DNA of 8,739 bases from Pseudomonadota bacterium (GCA_023453335.1 JAEXTU010000409.1:1-8739); one strand, 5' to 3'; shown: positions 1 to 6,369, numbered from the stretch's first letter. Translations and numbers: made by a program. The notes: generated from the sequence alone by a model not told the origin.

Positions 1-24
1 CGTGTACCGACACGAAGGCATCCT

Positions 25-66
25 CCTGTACAGGTTGACAAAAATCGAATGGATGGGGAATCCTAC
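25..66 (+). promoter_or_regulatory. Candidate promoter/operator: palindrome abutting a TTGACA box
   Basis: A perfect 10-bp palindrome (CCTGTACAGG, 25–34) directly touches a consensus -35 hexamer (TTGACA, 35–40). No good -10 sits at 17 bp: the bases there read GAATCC, and the next TA-containing candidate, TCCTAC at 61–66, needs a 20-bp spacer. A strong -35, a poor -10 and an adjacent palindrome would fit a regulated promoter for the downstream cytochrome genes. A 5-bp inverted repeat (1–5 with 10–14) lies just upstream. This is inference from motif positions only. The leader would be about 140 bases long and includes a run of seven G residues at 89–95. No gene is supported in 1–209. Confidence 0.3.
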
Positions 67-209
67 GGATGAACAGAAGTTACCTAGCGGGGGGGCGCGG
101 CCGGGTCAAGGGGAAGAGGTGCGGCAAATCGGCCGGGCGTTCCCTTTTTTCCGGAAGGCTGCTACCCTCCACAGCGCGTCATGCATGTTCGCGGAATGGA
201 GGACCTGCC

Positions 210-488
210 ATGAAACCCGTTCTCGCCTGCGCATCCGTCCTGCTGCTCGCCGCGGCCCTGGCCTCGGCCGCACTCGCCGAGGACCTGGGGGCCCGGGTGG
301 CCACGGTCTGCTCCGCCTGCCACGGCGTGGGGCGGGTCTGCGCCAAGCTGGGCAGCAACCAGGACTACTGGAAGGCCACCGTGTCCCGGATGGTCGTCAA
401 CGGCGCTGATCTGCCGGGCGGTGAGGCCGGCCCCCTGGCCGCCTACCTGGCCGGGCAGACCTCGGCCGCCGCGCCGTTCTGCAAGTAG
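210..488 (+). CDS. Exported monohaem mini-cytochrome c, copy 1
   Basis: A predicted 92-residue periplasmic c-type haem protein. Residues 1–23 form a signal peptide ending in ALA, leaving a mature protein of about 69 residues. The haem-attachment motif CSACH is at 34–38, and M61, in an SRM motif after a conserved Trp54, is the likely distal haem ligand. Two extra cysteines, C44 (RVC) and C91 (PFC at the C-terminus), are shared with the next gene and could form a disulfide. The layout of CxxCH, then W, then RM, then G-A, then YLA resembles small class-I cytochrome c domains. An upstream in-frame start at 69 is rejected, because the ATG at 210 follows a strong GGAGG (198–202) and begins the signal peptide exactly. 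Electron transfer is the probable role; the partner is unknown. Confidence 0.85.
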   Translation: MKPVLACASVLLLAAALASAALAEDLGARVATVCSACHGVGRVCAKLGSNQDYWKATVSRMVVNGADLPGGEAGPLAAYLAGQTSAAAPFCK

Positions 489-494
489 AGGCGT

Positions 495-510
495 CGCGCC
501 ACCGGGCGCG
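495..510 (+). repeat. Hairpin between the two cytochrome genes
   Basis: CGCGCC (495–500) and GGCGCG (505–510) form a perfect 6-bp GC-only stem with the tetraloop ACCG, starting six bases after the stop codon of the first cytochrome. No T tract follows, so it is not a standard intrinsic terminator. It could stabilise the 3' end of the upstream message or partly attenuate readthrough. Both roles are inference. Confidence 0.35.
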
Positions 511-559
511 CAGTGTGTGACCGCAACCCGAAGCCAACCCATTCAGCGAGGACATCCCC

Positions 560-835
560 ATGAAACGTCTGCTCTTCCTGGCTTCGCTCCTGGTGCTCGG
601 CCTCTCCCTGGGCGTGGCCCAGGCCGACGACCCCTCGGCCCAGATCGCGGCCGCCTGCTCCAAGTGCCATTCCCTGGACCGGGTCTGCAGCAAGCTGGGC
701 GCGGACACGGCGGCCTGGACCACGACCATCAGCCGCATGCAAGGCAAGGGCGCGGCGGTGGCCGCCGACCAGATCCCGGCCTGGGCCGGCTACCTGGCCA
801 GCCTGGCCAAGGCCAAGGCCCCGTTCTGCAACTAA
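560..835 (+). CDS. Exported monohaem mini-cytochrome c, copy 2
   Basis: A 91-residue paralogue of the preceding gene. A signal peptide ends at AQA (residue 22), followed by CSKCH at 33–37, RVC at 41–43, Trp53, SRM with the probable haem ligand M60, YLA at 78–80, and a C-terminal PFC with C90. Aligned by eye without gaps, 29 of 68 mature residues match copy 1, including all four mature cysteines, the haem His, the Trp and the Met. The start has a GAGGA site at 548–552. The two genes are 71 bases apart and probably co-transcribed. The pair is a tandem duplication that has diverged in surface residues: copy 2 is richer in Lys near its C-terminus. The function is presumed to be periplasmic electron transfer; no specific partner can be named from sequence. 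Confidence 0.85.
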   Translation: MKRLLFLASLLVLGLSLGVAQADDPSAQIAAACSKCHSLDRVCSKLGADTAAWTTTISRMQGKGAAVAADQIPAWAGYLASLAKAKAPFCN

Positions 836-845
836 GGGGATTGCC

Positions 846-1166
846 ATGCCGCCGGTGCTGGTCTACATGACCGCGGCGAGCGCGGACGACGCGGCGCGCA
901 TCGGCCGCGCCCTGGTGGAGCGCCGCCTGGCCGCCTGCGCCAACCTCCTGGGGCCCATCCGGTCCTTCTACTGGTGGGACGGCGCGGTGCAGGACGACGC
1001 CGAGGTGGCCTTCATCGCCAAGACCCGCTCCGAGCTGGTCCCGGAACTCACCGCCGCAGTCAAGGCCATGCACCCGTACACCGTGCCCTGCGTGGCGGCC
1101 CTGCCCATCACCGGCGGCAACCCCGACTTCCTGGCCTGGATCGAGGCCGAAACCTGCAAGGAGTGA
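846..1166 (+). CDS. cutA: CutA-family divalent-cation tolerance protein
   Basis: A 106-residue protein of the length and pattern of CutA1, a small PII-like trimeric cytoplasmic protein linked in E. coli to copper and divalent-cation tolerance; its molecular role is still debated. Family marks are an N-terminal strand followed by a helix with LVERRLAACANL (C31), the FYWWDG segment at 41–46, an AKT segment at 58–60 and the HPYTVPCV motif at 76–83, with the conserved His76 and Pro77. The AAGGGGA ribosome site (834–840) overlaps the stop codon of the second cytochrome, which suggests coupling. Its own stop overlaps the ribosome site of the next gene. The position between haem proteins and kinases is not obviously functional. 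Confidence 0.93.
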   Translation: MPPVLVYMTAASADDAARIGRALVERRLAACANLLGPIRSFYWWDGAVQDDAEVAFIAKTRSELVPELTAAVKAMHPYTVPCVAALPITGGNPDFLAWIEAETCKE

Positions 1167-1174
1167 ACCCCCGC

Positions 1175-2104
1175 ATGCGCATCTACGTCTCAGGCTCCCT
1201 GGCCTTCGACCGGATCATGAGCTTTCCCGGCAAGTTCTCCGACCACATCCTGCCGGACAAGATTCACATCCTGAACGTCTGCTTCCTGGTCAACGGCCTG
1301 GACGAGCGCTTCGGCGGCACCGCGGGCAACATCGCCTATTCCCTGGCCCTGCTCGGCGAGAAGCCGGTCATCGCCTCCAGCGGGGGCAAGGACTTCGGCC
1401 CCTATGCCGAGCGGCTCACCGGCCTGGGCCTGTCCCTGGAGGGCGTGCGCCTGGTGGAGGACGAGTTCACCGCCGGGGCCTACATCACCACCGACCAGTC
1501 GGACAACCAGATCACCGGCTTCAACCCCGGGGCCATGAAGCACAAGTCCGGGTACAAGCCCGCGCCCGGGCCGGAGGCCTCCCTGGCCATCGTGTCCCCG
1601 GGCAACCTCCAGGACATGCTCGATTACCCGGCCCTGTACCGCAAGCAGGGCATCCCCTACATCTTCGACCCGGGCCAGAACATCACCGCGCTTACCGGCG
1701 ACCAGCTGCTCTCGGCCATCGCCGGGTCCCGCGCCCTGGTCACCAACGACTACGAGCTGCAGCTCATCCTGAACGCCACGGGCAAGACCCGCGAGGACCT
1801 CCTGGGCATGACCTTGGCCCTGGTCACCACCCTGGGCGAGCACGGGTCCATCGTGGCCGAGGCGGGCAAGGAGACCAAGGTCAAGCCGGCCAAGCCCAAA
1901 CAGGTGGCCGACCCTACCGGCGCAGGCGACGCCTTCCGGGCTGGGCTCATCAAGGGCCTGTGCCTGGGCCGCTGCCTGGCCGACGCCGCGCTGTTGGGCT
2001 CCACCTGCGCGGCCTACTGCGTGGAGAAGCTGGGCACCCAGGAGCACAGCTTCACCGAGGCGGAGTTCTGGGCCCGGCACAAAGAAAGCTTTGGAACCGC
2101 GTAA
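1175..2104 (+). CDS. PfkB-family kinase, adenosine/nucleoside-kinase-like
   Basis: A 309-residue ribokinase-fold enzyme that transfers the ATP gamma-phosphate to a hydroxymethyl group of a sugar or nucleoside. The first PfkB signature, with the Gly-Gly pair and GTAGNIAYSLALLG, is at about 47–61. The second signature, DPTGAGDAF, is at 246–254, where D252 is the expected catalytic base and the adjacent glycines form the anion hole. A TTDQSDNQITGFNPGAM segment in the middle resembles the subgroup usually annotated as adenosine or nucleoside kinases rather than fructokinases; substrate assignment is inference. The start at 1175 is set by AAGGAG at 1158–1163, which runs into the cutA stop. The open frame extends much further upstream, to 974, but that part lies inside cutA and is a shadow. 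It probably belongs to the same transcript as its neighbours. Confidence 0.9.
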   Translation: MRIYVSGSLAFDRIMSFPGKFSDHILPDKIHILNVCFLVNGLDERFGGTAGNIAYSLALLGEKPVIASSGGKDFGPYAERLTGLGLSLEGVRLVEDEFTAGAYITTDQSDNQITGFNPGAMKHKSGYKPAPGPEASLAIVSPGNLQDMLDYPALYRKQGIPYIFDPGQNITALTGDQLLSAIAGSRALVTNDYELQLILNATGKTREDLLGMTLALVTTLGEHGSIVAEAGKETKVKPAKPKQVADPTGAGDAFRAGLIKGLCLGRCLADAALLGSTCAAYCVEKLGTQEHSFTEAEFWARHKESFGTA

Positions 2105-2124
2105 GCAGCAGGGCGTCTGACCCG

Positions 2125-2138
2125 CCCCCCGGGGGGAG
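2125..2138 (+). promoter_or_regulatory. C6G6 palindrome covering a ribosome binding site
   Basis: Six C (2125–2130) are followed directly by six G (2131–2136) and then AG, two bases before the ATG at 2141. The G-rich half is the only plausible Shine-Dalgarno sequence of the phosphotransferase gene. Folding would pair it with the C run, for example four pairs around a CCGG loop. The site may therefore limit translation unless ribosomes arriving from the upstream kinase gene open it. The sequence is seen; the regulatory effect is inferred. The homopolymer runs could also vary in length. Confidence 0.4.
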
Positions 2139-2140
2139 CC

Positions 2141-3235
2141 ATGATCGACCTGACCCTGGAGAACCTGGAGCGCTTTCTCAGGAAGGCCCTGGGCGCGGAC
2201 GCCACGCTCACCGGGGTGGGGACCCTGGGCGACCTCTCGGGCCAGGGCATGAAGGAGTTCGGCTACGGCAAGCCGCTGCTCCTGGCCTATGCCCGCAAGG
2301 GCCAGGCCGGGTCGGCGGTGCTCTCCGTCATGCGCGGCGACCGCTACGGCCACCAGGACCCCTGGGACCGCGCCCGGGTGCTCCTGTTCCAGTACGCCGC
2401 GGGCCGGACCATGGAGGGCCACGCCCGGCCCCTGGCCGTGGGCTACGTGGACACGGCCGGCCAGCTCCGGCCCATCAAGGACCCGGCCGACTATTTCCTG
2501 CTCACCGAGAAGGTCGAGGGCCACGACTACTACCTGGACCTGGAGCGGATCCGCGGGAATAAGGGCAAGGAAGGGGTGTTTAGGTCCGCGGACCTGGAGC
2601 AGGTGCGGCTCTTCGCCCGCTGGCTGGCCCGGGTGCACGCGGACAAGAAGGACGACCCGGACCGCTACCTGCGCCGGGTGCGCAACCTGGTGGGCGACTG
2701 TGAGTGCTGCTTCGGCCTCGTCGACGGCTACCCGCACCCCTACGCCGAATACCCGCCCGAGCGGTTCATCGCCCTGGAGAAGCGGCTGGTGGACTGGCGC
2801 TGGAAGCTCAAGGGGTATGCCCATCGGCTCTGCGCGGTGCACGGGGACTTCCACCCCTGGAACGTGCTGGTGCGCGAGGGCGGGGAGTTCTCGGTGCTGG
2901 ACCGCAGCCGGGGCGAATGGGGTGAGCCCGCCGACGATCTGGCCTGCATGAGCATCAACCTGCTCCTCTTCGGACTGGGCGAGAAGCCGGTGGTCGGGGG
3001 GCATTTCCTGGGCATGTTCCTGGCCTTCTGGCAGGAGTACCTGGACCTCACCGGCGACCAGGAGATGCTGGAGGTGGCCGCGCCCTTCTTCGTGTTCCGC
3101 GCCCTGGTCATCGCCTCGCCCCAGTGGTATCCCCACCACCCGTCCGCGGTGCGGCAGGGGCTCTTCCGGCTCATGGAGAACGTGCTGGAGGACCGGCACT
3201 TCAATTACGCGGACATAAATTCATACATGGAATAG
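2141..3235 (+). CDS. APH-fold phosphotransferase (aminoglycoside-phosphotransferase-like kinase)
   Basis: A 364-residue protein kinase-like phosphotransferase of the APH/choline-kinase fold. The catalytic loop HGDFHPWN is at 234–241, with D236 as the catalytic base and N241 as a metal ligand. The second metal motif, LDRSRGEWGEPADDLA, is at 253–268; D254 occupies the DFG-type position and D265/D266 the structural position. The N-lobe is less typical: where a VAIK-type lysine would be sought, the strand reads AVLSVMRG with R65. Substrates of such proteins include sugars, lipids and amines, so resistance should not be assumed. The gene lies directly before a P-loop kinase. Proteins that fuse an APH-like domain to a P-loop kinase domain are known (for example the type of M. 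tuberculosis Rv2004c), so the two neighbours may act together. That link is inference. Confidence 0.85.
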   Translation: MIDLTLENLERFLRKALGADATLTGVGTLGDLSGQGMKEFGYGKPLLLAYARKGQAGSAVLSVMRGDRYGHQDPWDRARVLLFQYAAGRTMEGHARPLAVGYVDTAGQLRPIKDPADYFLLTEKVEGHDYYLDLERIRGNKGKEGVFRSADLEQVRLFARWLARVHADKKDDPDRYLRRVRNLVGDCECCFGLVDGYPHPYAEYPPERFIALEKRLVDWRWKLKGYAHRLCAVHGDFHPWNVLVREGGEFSVLDRSRGEWGEPADDLACMSINLLLFGLGEKPVVGGHFLGMFLAFWQEYLDLTGDQEMLEVAAPFFVFRALVIASPQWYPHHPSAVRQGLFRLMENVLEDRHFNYADINSYME

Positions 3236-3247
3236 GCGGGGCGGGTG

Positions 3248-3844
3248 ATGGCCGAGGGTGTCGCGGTCTGGGTGGTGGGCCTGCCCGGCTCGGGCAAGAG
3301 CAACCTGGCCAAGGCCGTGGCCGAGGCCCTGGCGGAGTGGGGCTTCGACGCCGAACTGCTCCAGATGGACGAACGGCGCAAGGTCTATTTCCCGCAGCCC
3401 AAGTACAACGCGGCCGAGCGCGAGGAGGCGTACCGGTTGTTTGCGGAGGAGGCGGCCAAGCTTGTGCAGCAGGGCCTGGCCGTGGTCATGGACGGCTCGG
3501 CCTACAAGGTCGCCTTCCGGGAGTACGCCCGCTCCCTGATCCCCAGGTTCTGCGAAATCTACGTCCAATGCTCCCTGGCCACGGCCATCGCCCGCGAGAC
3601 AAAACGGCCCCAGGGCCTGGTCAAGGCCAGGCTCTACCAGCAGGCCCTGGAGCGCCAGGCCACCGGCAAGCCGGTCCCCGGCCTGGGCGAGGTCATCGGC
3701 GTGGACACCCCCTTCGAGGAGAACCCCCGGGCGGAGTTCACCATCAACAACGACGCCATCCCCAAGCAGGAGACCCGGGAACGCACCCTGGCCTTTCTCC
3801 GAGCCTGGCTGTCGGATTTCGGCTTGACCCCGCCGGCCGGGTGA
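3248..3844 (+). CDS. APS-kinase-like (CysC-family) P-loop kinase, divergent
   Basis: A 198-residue P-loop kinase. The Walker A motif GLPGSGKS is at 11–18. The fold-family pattern continues with MDERR at 40–44 (where APS kinases have GDNxR), a strand at about 78–83, FCEIYVQCSL at 101–110, GLVKAR, and a late GLGEVIGVDTPFEE segment that matches the APS-kinase C-terminal pattern (GIDxxYE). The usual APS-binding SPxR motif is replaced by AYKV at 85–88, so the substrate-binding arginine expected there appears to be missing. The true substrate may be APS or another nucleotide or small phosphate ester. The start is either ATG 3248 or GTG 3245; ATG is chosen. The ribosome site is a weak G-rich stretch just after the stop of the preceding gene. 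It sits 12 bases from the APH-like gene and is probably its partner. Confidence 0.8.
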   Translation: MAEGVAVWVVGLPGSGKSNLAKAVAEALAEWGFDAELLQMDERRKVYFPQPKYNAAEREEAYRLFAEEAAKLVQQGLAVVMDGSAYKVAFREYARSLIPRFCEIYVQCSLATAIARETKRPQGLVKARLYQQALERQATGKPVPGLGEVIGVDTPFEENPRAEFTINNDAIPKQETRERTLAFLRAWLSDFGLTPPAG

Positions 3845-3859
3845 TTATTGTCCCGGCCC

Positions 3860-5215
3860 ATGCGGTTCCACGTCATCACCTTCGGGTGCCAGATGAACGC
3901 CCATGAGTCGGACTGGATTTCCCGCGCCCTGGTGGCGCGGGGGTGGGAGTCCGTGCCCGAAGGCGAGGCCCTGGCCTACGTGGTCAACACCTGCTCGGTG
4001 CGGGACAAGCCCGAGCAGAAGGTCTACAGCCAGCTCGGCCGGCTGGCCCCCTATGCGGCCGCCGACCCGCGGGTGTTCGTGGCCGTGGGCGGGTGCGTGG
4101 CCCAGCAGCTGGGCAGCCGGCTCCTGGAGCGCTATCCCTTCGTGCGCCTGGTCTTCGGCACCGACCAGGTGCATGCGGCGCCCGAGGCCCTGGACCGCCT
4201 GGCCGAGGACCCCTCCCTGCGCCTGGCCCTGCTGGACTTCGCGCCCACCCTGGCCGAGCGCGCCCCGCTGTTCGACACGCCCGCGCCCCAGAGCTACGCG
4301 CCGGGCCAGGCCTACGTGTCCATCATGCAGGGCTGCGACAACTTCTGCACCTACTGCATCGTGCCCTTCACCCGGGGCCGCCAGAAGTCGCGGGCAAGCG
4401 TCGCCATCCTGGACGAATGCCGCGCCCTGGCGGCGCGCGGGGTGAAGGAGATCACCCTGCTCGGCCAGAACGTGAACTCCTACGGCCGGGACAAGCACGG
4501 GGACGGCGCCACCTTCGCCCAACTCCTGCGCCGGGTGGCGGGCATCCCGGGGCTGGCCCGGCTGCGTTTCGTCACCTCCCATCCCCGGGACCTGGGGCCG
4601 GACGTGGTGGCCGCCTTTGCCGACCTCTCCAACCTCTGCCCGTCCCTGCATTTGCCACTCCAGGCCGGTTCGGATAGAGTGCTTAAACGGATGGGCCGGG
4701 GCTACGGCCTGGAGCGCTACCTGGGACTGGTGCGCGCCCTGCGGGACGCCCGGCCGGACCTGTCCCTGAGCACGGACCTCATCGTGGGCTTCCCGGGCGA
4801 GACCGAGGAGGACTTCGCCGCGACCCTCGCCGCCATGCGCGAGGCGCAGTTCGAATCCAGCTTCTCCTTTGTCTACTCCGACCGGCCGGGCACCCGGGCC
4901 GAGGGCATGGGCAACAAGCTCGCGCCCGAGGCCAAGATCGAGCGGCTCCTGCGCCTGCAGGCCCTGCAGGAGGACCTGACCGCCCGCTCCCTGGCCGCCT
5001 GCGTGGGGACCGCGGCCGAGGTCCTGGTGGAGGGGGAGAGCGTGAAGCAGGACCCGGCGGCCGCGCGCTCCTGGCGGGGCCACGACGCGCACGGGCGGGT
5101 GGTGAATTTCCGCTTTGCCGGCCCGCAGCCGGAGGGCGACCTGGCCGGGGTCCTGGTGGCGGTCCGCATCCAAGAAGCCAAGAAACACTCCCTGCGGGGA
5201 GAGGCGGTGGCTTGA
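3860..5215 (+). CDS. miaB: tRNA-2-methylthio-N6-dimethylallyladenosine synthase MiaB
   Basis: A 451-residue radical-SAM methylthiotransferase that adds a 2-methylthio group to i6A37 of tRNAs reading UNN codons. The N-terminal MTTase domain carries the three auxiliary-cluster cysteines: C10 in TFGCQMN, C45 in NTCSVR and C79 in GGCVAQ. The radical-SAM cluster CDNFCTYC has C159, C163 and C166, followed by the MiaB-type VPFTRGRQKSR. A C-terminal TRAM domain (about 382–445) contains VLVEGESVK and a VVNFRF segment. Motifs and length favour MiaB over RimO or MtaB. The start is uncertain: ATG 3860 gives the normal family N-terminus, while TTG 3848 would add four residues; neither has a clear ribosome site, so translation probably depends on coupling to the upstream kinase gene, whose stop is 15 bases away. 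Confidence 0.95.
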   Translation: MRFHVITFGCQMNAHESDWISRALVARGWESVPEGEALAYVVNTCSVRDKPEQKVYSQLGRLAPYAAADPRVFVAVGGCVAQQLGSRLLERYPFVRLVFGTDQVHAAPEALDRLAEDPSLRLALLDFAPTLAERAPLFDTPAPQSYAPGQAYVSIMQGCDNFCTYCIVPFTRGRQKSRASVAILDECRALAARGVKEITLLGQNVNSYGRDKHGDGATFAQLLRRVAGIPGLARLRFVTSHPRDLGPDVVAAFADLSNLCPSLHLPLQAGSDRVLKRMGRGYGLERYLGLVRALRDARPDLSLSTDLIVGFPGETEEDFAATLAAMREAQFESSFSFVYSDRPGTRAEGMGNKLAPEAKIERLLRLQALQEDLTARSLAACVGTAAEVLVEGESVKQDPAAARSWRGHDAHGRVVNFRFAGPQPEGDLAGVLVAVRIQEAKKHSLRGEAVA

Positions 5216-5217
5216 CC

Positions 5218-5706
5218 ATGCTGGAAATGAAGGTGTTCGGCCTGGCCCTGGACGAGCAGTCCCAGGTCCCGGTCCTGGTGCTCAAGGACGGCACGGGCGA
5301 GAAGGTCCTGCCCATCTGGATCGGGGCCATGGAGGCCATGGCCATCTCGCTGGCCCTCAACGAGGTGGCCCTGCCCCGGCCCATGACCCACGACCTGCTC
5401 CTCTTGTGCATCGGCGGCCTGGACGGCGCGGTGCGCCGGGTGGAGGTGGTGCGACTGGAGGAGGGCACCTACTTTGCCGAGATCGAGGTGCTGCAGGGCG
5501 ACAAGGTCAAGCGCATCGACGCCCGTCCCTCGGACGCCATCGCCCTGGCCCTGCGCGCCAAGGCCCCCATCTTCGTGGCCGAGGCCATCATCGAGGAGGT
5601 GGCCAAGGAGGGCAAGGCCACCCCGGTGCTCACGACCGAGGAGGCCGAGAAATGGAACGAGATGCTGGAGCGGTTCTCGGACGACGACTCCAAGTACAAG
5701 ATGTGA
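5218..5706 (+). CDS. Bifunctional nuclease (BFN/DUF151) family protein
   Basis: A 162-residue protein of the BFN (DUF151) family. It contains the N-terminal MKVFGLALD strand, a PVLVLKDGTGEKVLPIWIGAMEA segment (about 18–40) and the diagnostic RPSDAIALALR block at 103–113. A short acidic-lysine tail ends the protein. Plant and bacterial members have been reported with nuclease activity; the exact role in bacteria is poorly defined. The start is ATG 5218, only two bases after the miaB stop, with a GGGGAGAGG site (5196–5204) inside miaB. The alternative TTG 5212 overlaps the miaB stop. The tight coupling to miaB suggests co-expression with RNA metabolism, though a direct functional link is inference. 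Confidence 0.92.
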   Translation: MLEMKVFGLALDEQSQVPVLVLKDGTGEKVLPIWIGAMEAMAISLALNEVALPRPMTHDLLLLCIGGLDGAVRRVEVVRLEEGTYFAEIEVLQGDKVKRIDARPSDAIALALRAKAPIFVAEAIIEEVAKEGKATPVLTTEEAEKWNEMLERFSDDDSKYKM

Positions 5707-5713
5707 GCCTGCC

Positions 5714-6361
5714 GTGATCGACCTGCACACCCACACCACCTTCTCCGACGGCGTGCTCATCCCGGCCGAGTCGGCGCGGCGGGCCAAGGTCGCGGGCTAC
5801 GCGGCCATGGCCTTCACCGACCACGCCGACGCCAGCAACCTGGAGCTGATCCTCGCCAACGTGTCCCGGGTGGCCAAGGCCTACGGCCCCTACCTGGGCA
5901 TCGACCTGTTCTGCGGGGTGGAGCTCACCCACGTGCCGCCCGGGCTCATCCCGGGGCTGGTGCAGCAGGCCCGCTCCCTGGGCGCGCAGATCGTGGTGGT
6001 GCATGGCCAGACCGTGGTGGAGCCGGTGGAGGAGGGCGCCAACCTGGCGGCCATCGAGGCCGGATGCGACATCCTGGCCCACCCCGGGCTCATCACCCCG
6101 CAGGAGGCCAGGCTGGCCGCCGAGAAGGGCGTGTACCTGGAGATCACCACCCGCAAGGGGCACAGCCTGACCAACGGCCACGTGGCGGCCCTGGCCCGGC
6201 AGTTCGGGGCGCGCCTGGTCATCAACAACGACGCCCACGAGCCCGGGGACTTCGTGTCCCGGGCCCTGCGCCGGGCCGTGGCCCTGGGCGCGGGCCTCAG
6301 CGAGGAAGAATACTCGGCCGCCGAGGCCAACTCCCGGGAAATTCTGCGCAATATTCCCTGA
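5714..6361 (+). CDS. PHP-domain metal-dependent phosphoesterase
   Basis: A 215-residue stand-alone PHP domain, a metal-dependent hydrolase fold used for phosphoester cleavage. The metal-ligand motifs appear in order: HTHTTFSDG (H5, H7, D12), FTDHAD (D36, H37), GVELTH (E70), VVHG (H97), LAHPG (H123), EITTRKGH (143–150) and NNDAHEPGD (D173, H175). This spread matches the small PHP proteins often annotated as histidinol-phosphatase-like, but no histidine-biosynthesis gene is nearby and the substrate is unknown. The start is the GTG at 5714, seven bases after the BFN stop; it begins precisely at the family N-terminus. There is no convincing ribosome site (only GTGAG overlapping the BFN stop), so coupling is likely. 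It is the last gene of the tightly packed unit. Confidence 0.9.
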   Translation: MIDLHTHTTFSDGVLIPAESARRAKVAGYAAMAFTDHADASNLELILANVSRVAKAYGPYLGIDLFCGVELTHVPPGLIPGLVQQARSLGAQIVVVHGQTVVEPVEEGANLAAIEAGCDILAHPGLITPQEARLAAEKGVYLEITTRKGHSLTNGHVAALARQFGARLVINNDAHEPGDFVSRALRRAVALGAGLSEEEYSAAEANSREILRNIP

Positions 6362-6369
6362 CCGCCGAC

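Noticed and set aside
2..409. Plus-strand open frame starting at the window edge (GTG)
   Set aside because: It runs in a different frame through the first cytochrome and turns into Arg/Gly/Pro-rich sequence. No upstream gene tail could be recognised in 1–209 either: the other two frames stop by 38 and 72.
210..488. Lipoprotein reading of cytochrome copy 1 (Cys7 after VLA)
   Set aside because: Only six residues precede Cys7 and no hydrophobic segment lies before it. The hydrophobic core follows it and ends in a normal ALA cleavage site.
1190..3199. A 669-codon open frame on the minus strand
   Set aside because: It is antisense to two well-supported genes (PfkB kinase and APH-like kinase), has low-complexity Gly/Ala/Leu/Val/Gln/His-rich composition and no recognisable domain. 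Long antisense frames are expected where third positions are nearly all G or C.
2141..3235. Antibiotic-resistance gene based on the APH fold
   Set aside because: The fold is shared by many metabolic kinases. The protein is longer than usual aminoglycoside enzymes, the N-lobe is divergent and the context is housekeeping, not a resistance cassette.
3845..5188. A 447-codon minus-strand open frame opposite miaB
   Set aside because: miaB has all catalytic motifs in the plus frame. The antisense product shows only compositionally biased sequence.
5714..6361. Histidine-biosynthesis gene (hisK)
   Set aside because: PHP motifs alone do not fix the substrate, and no other his gene is in view, so no symbol is given.
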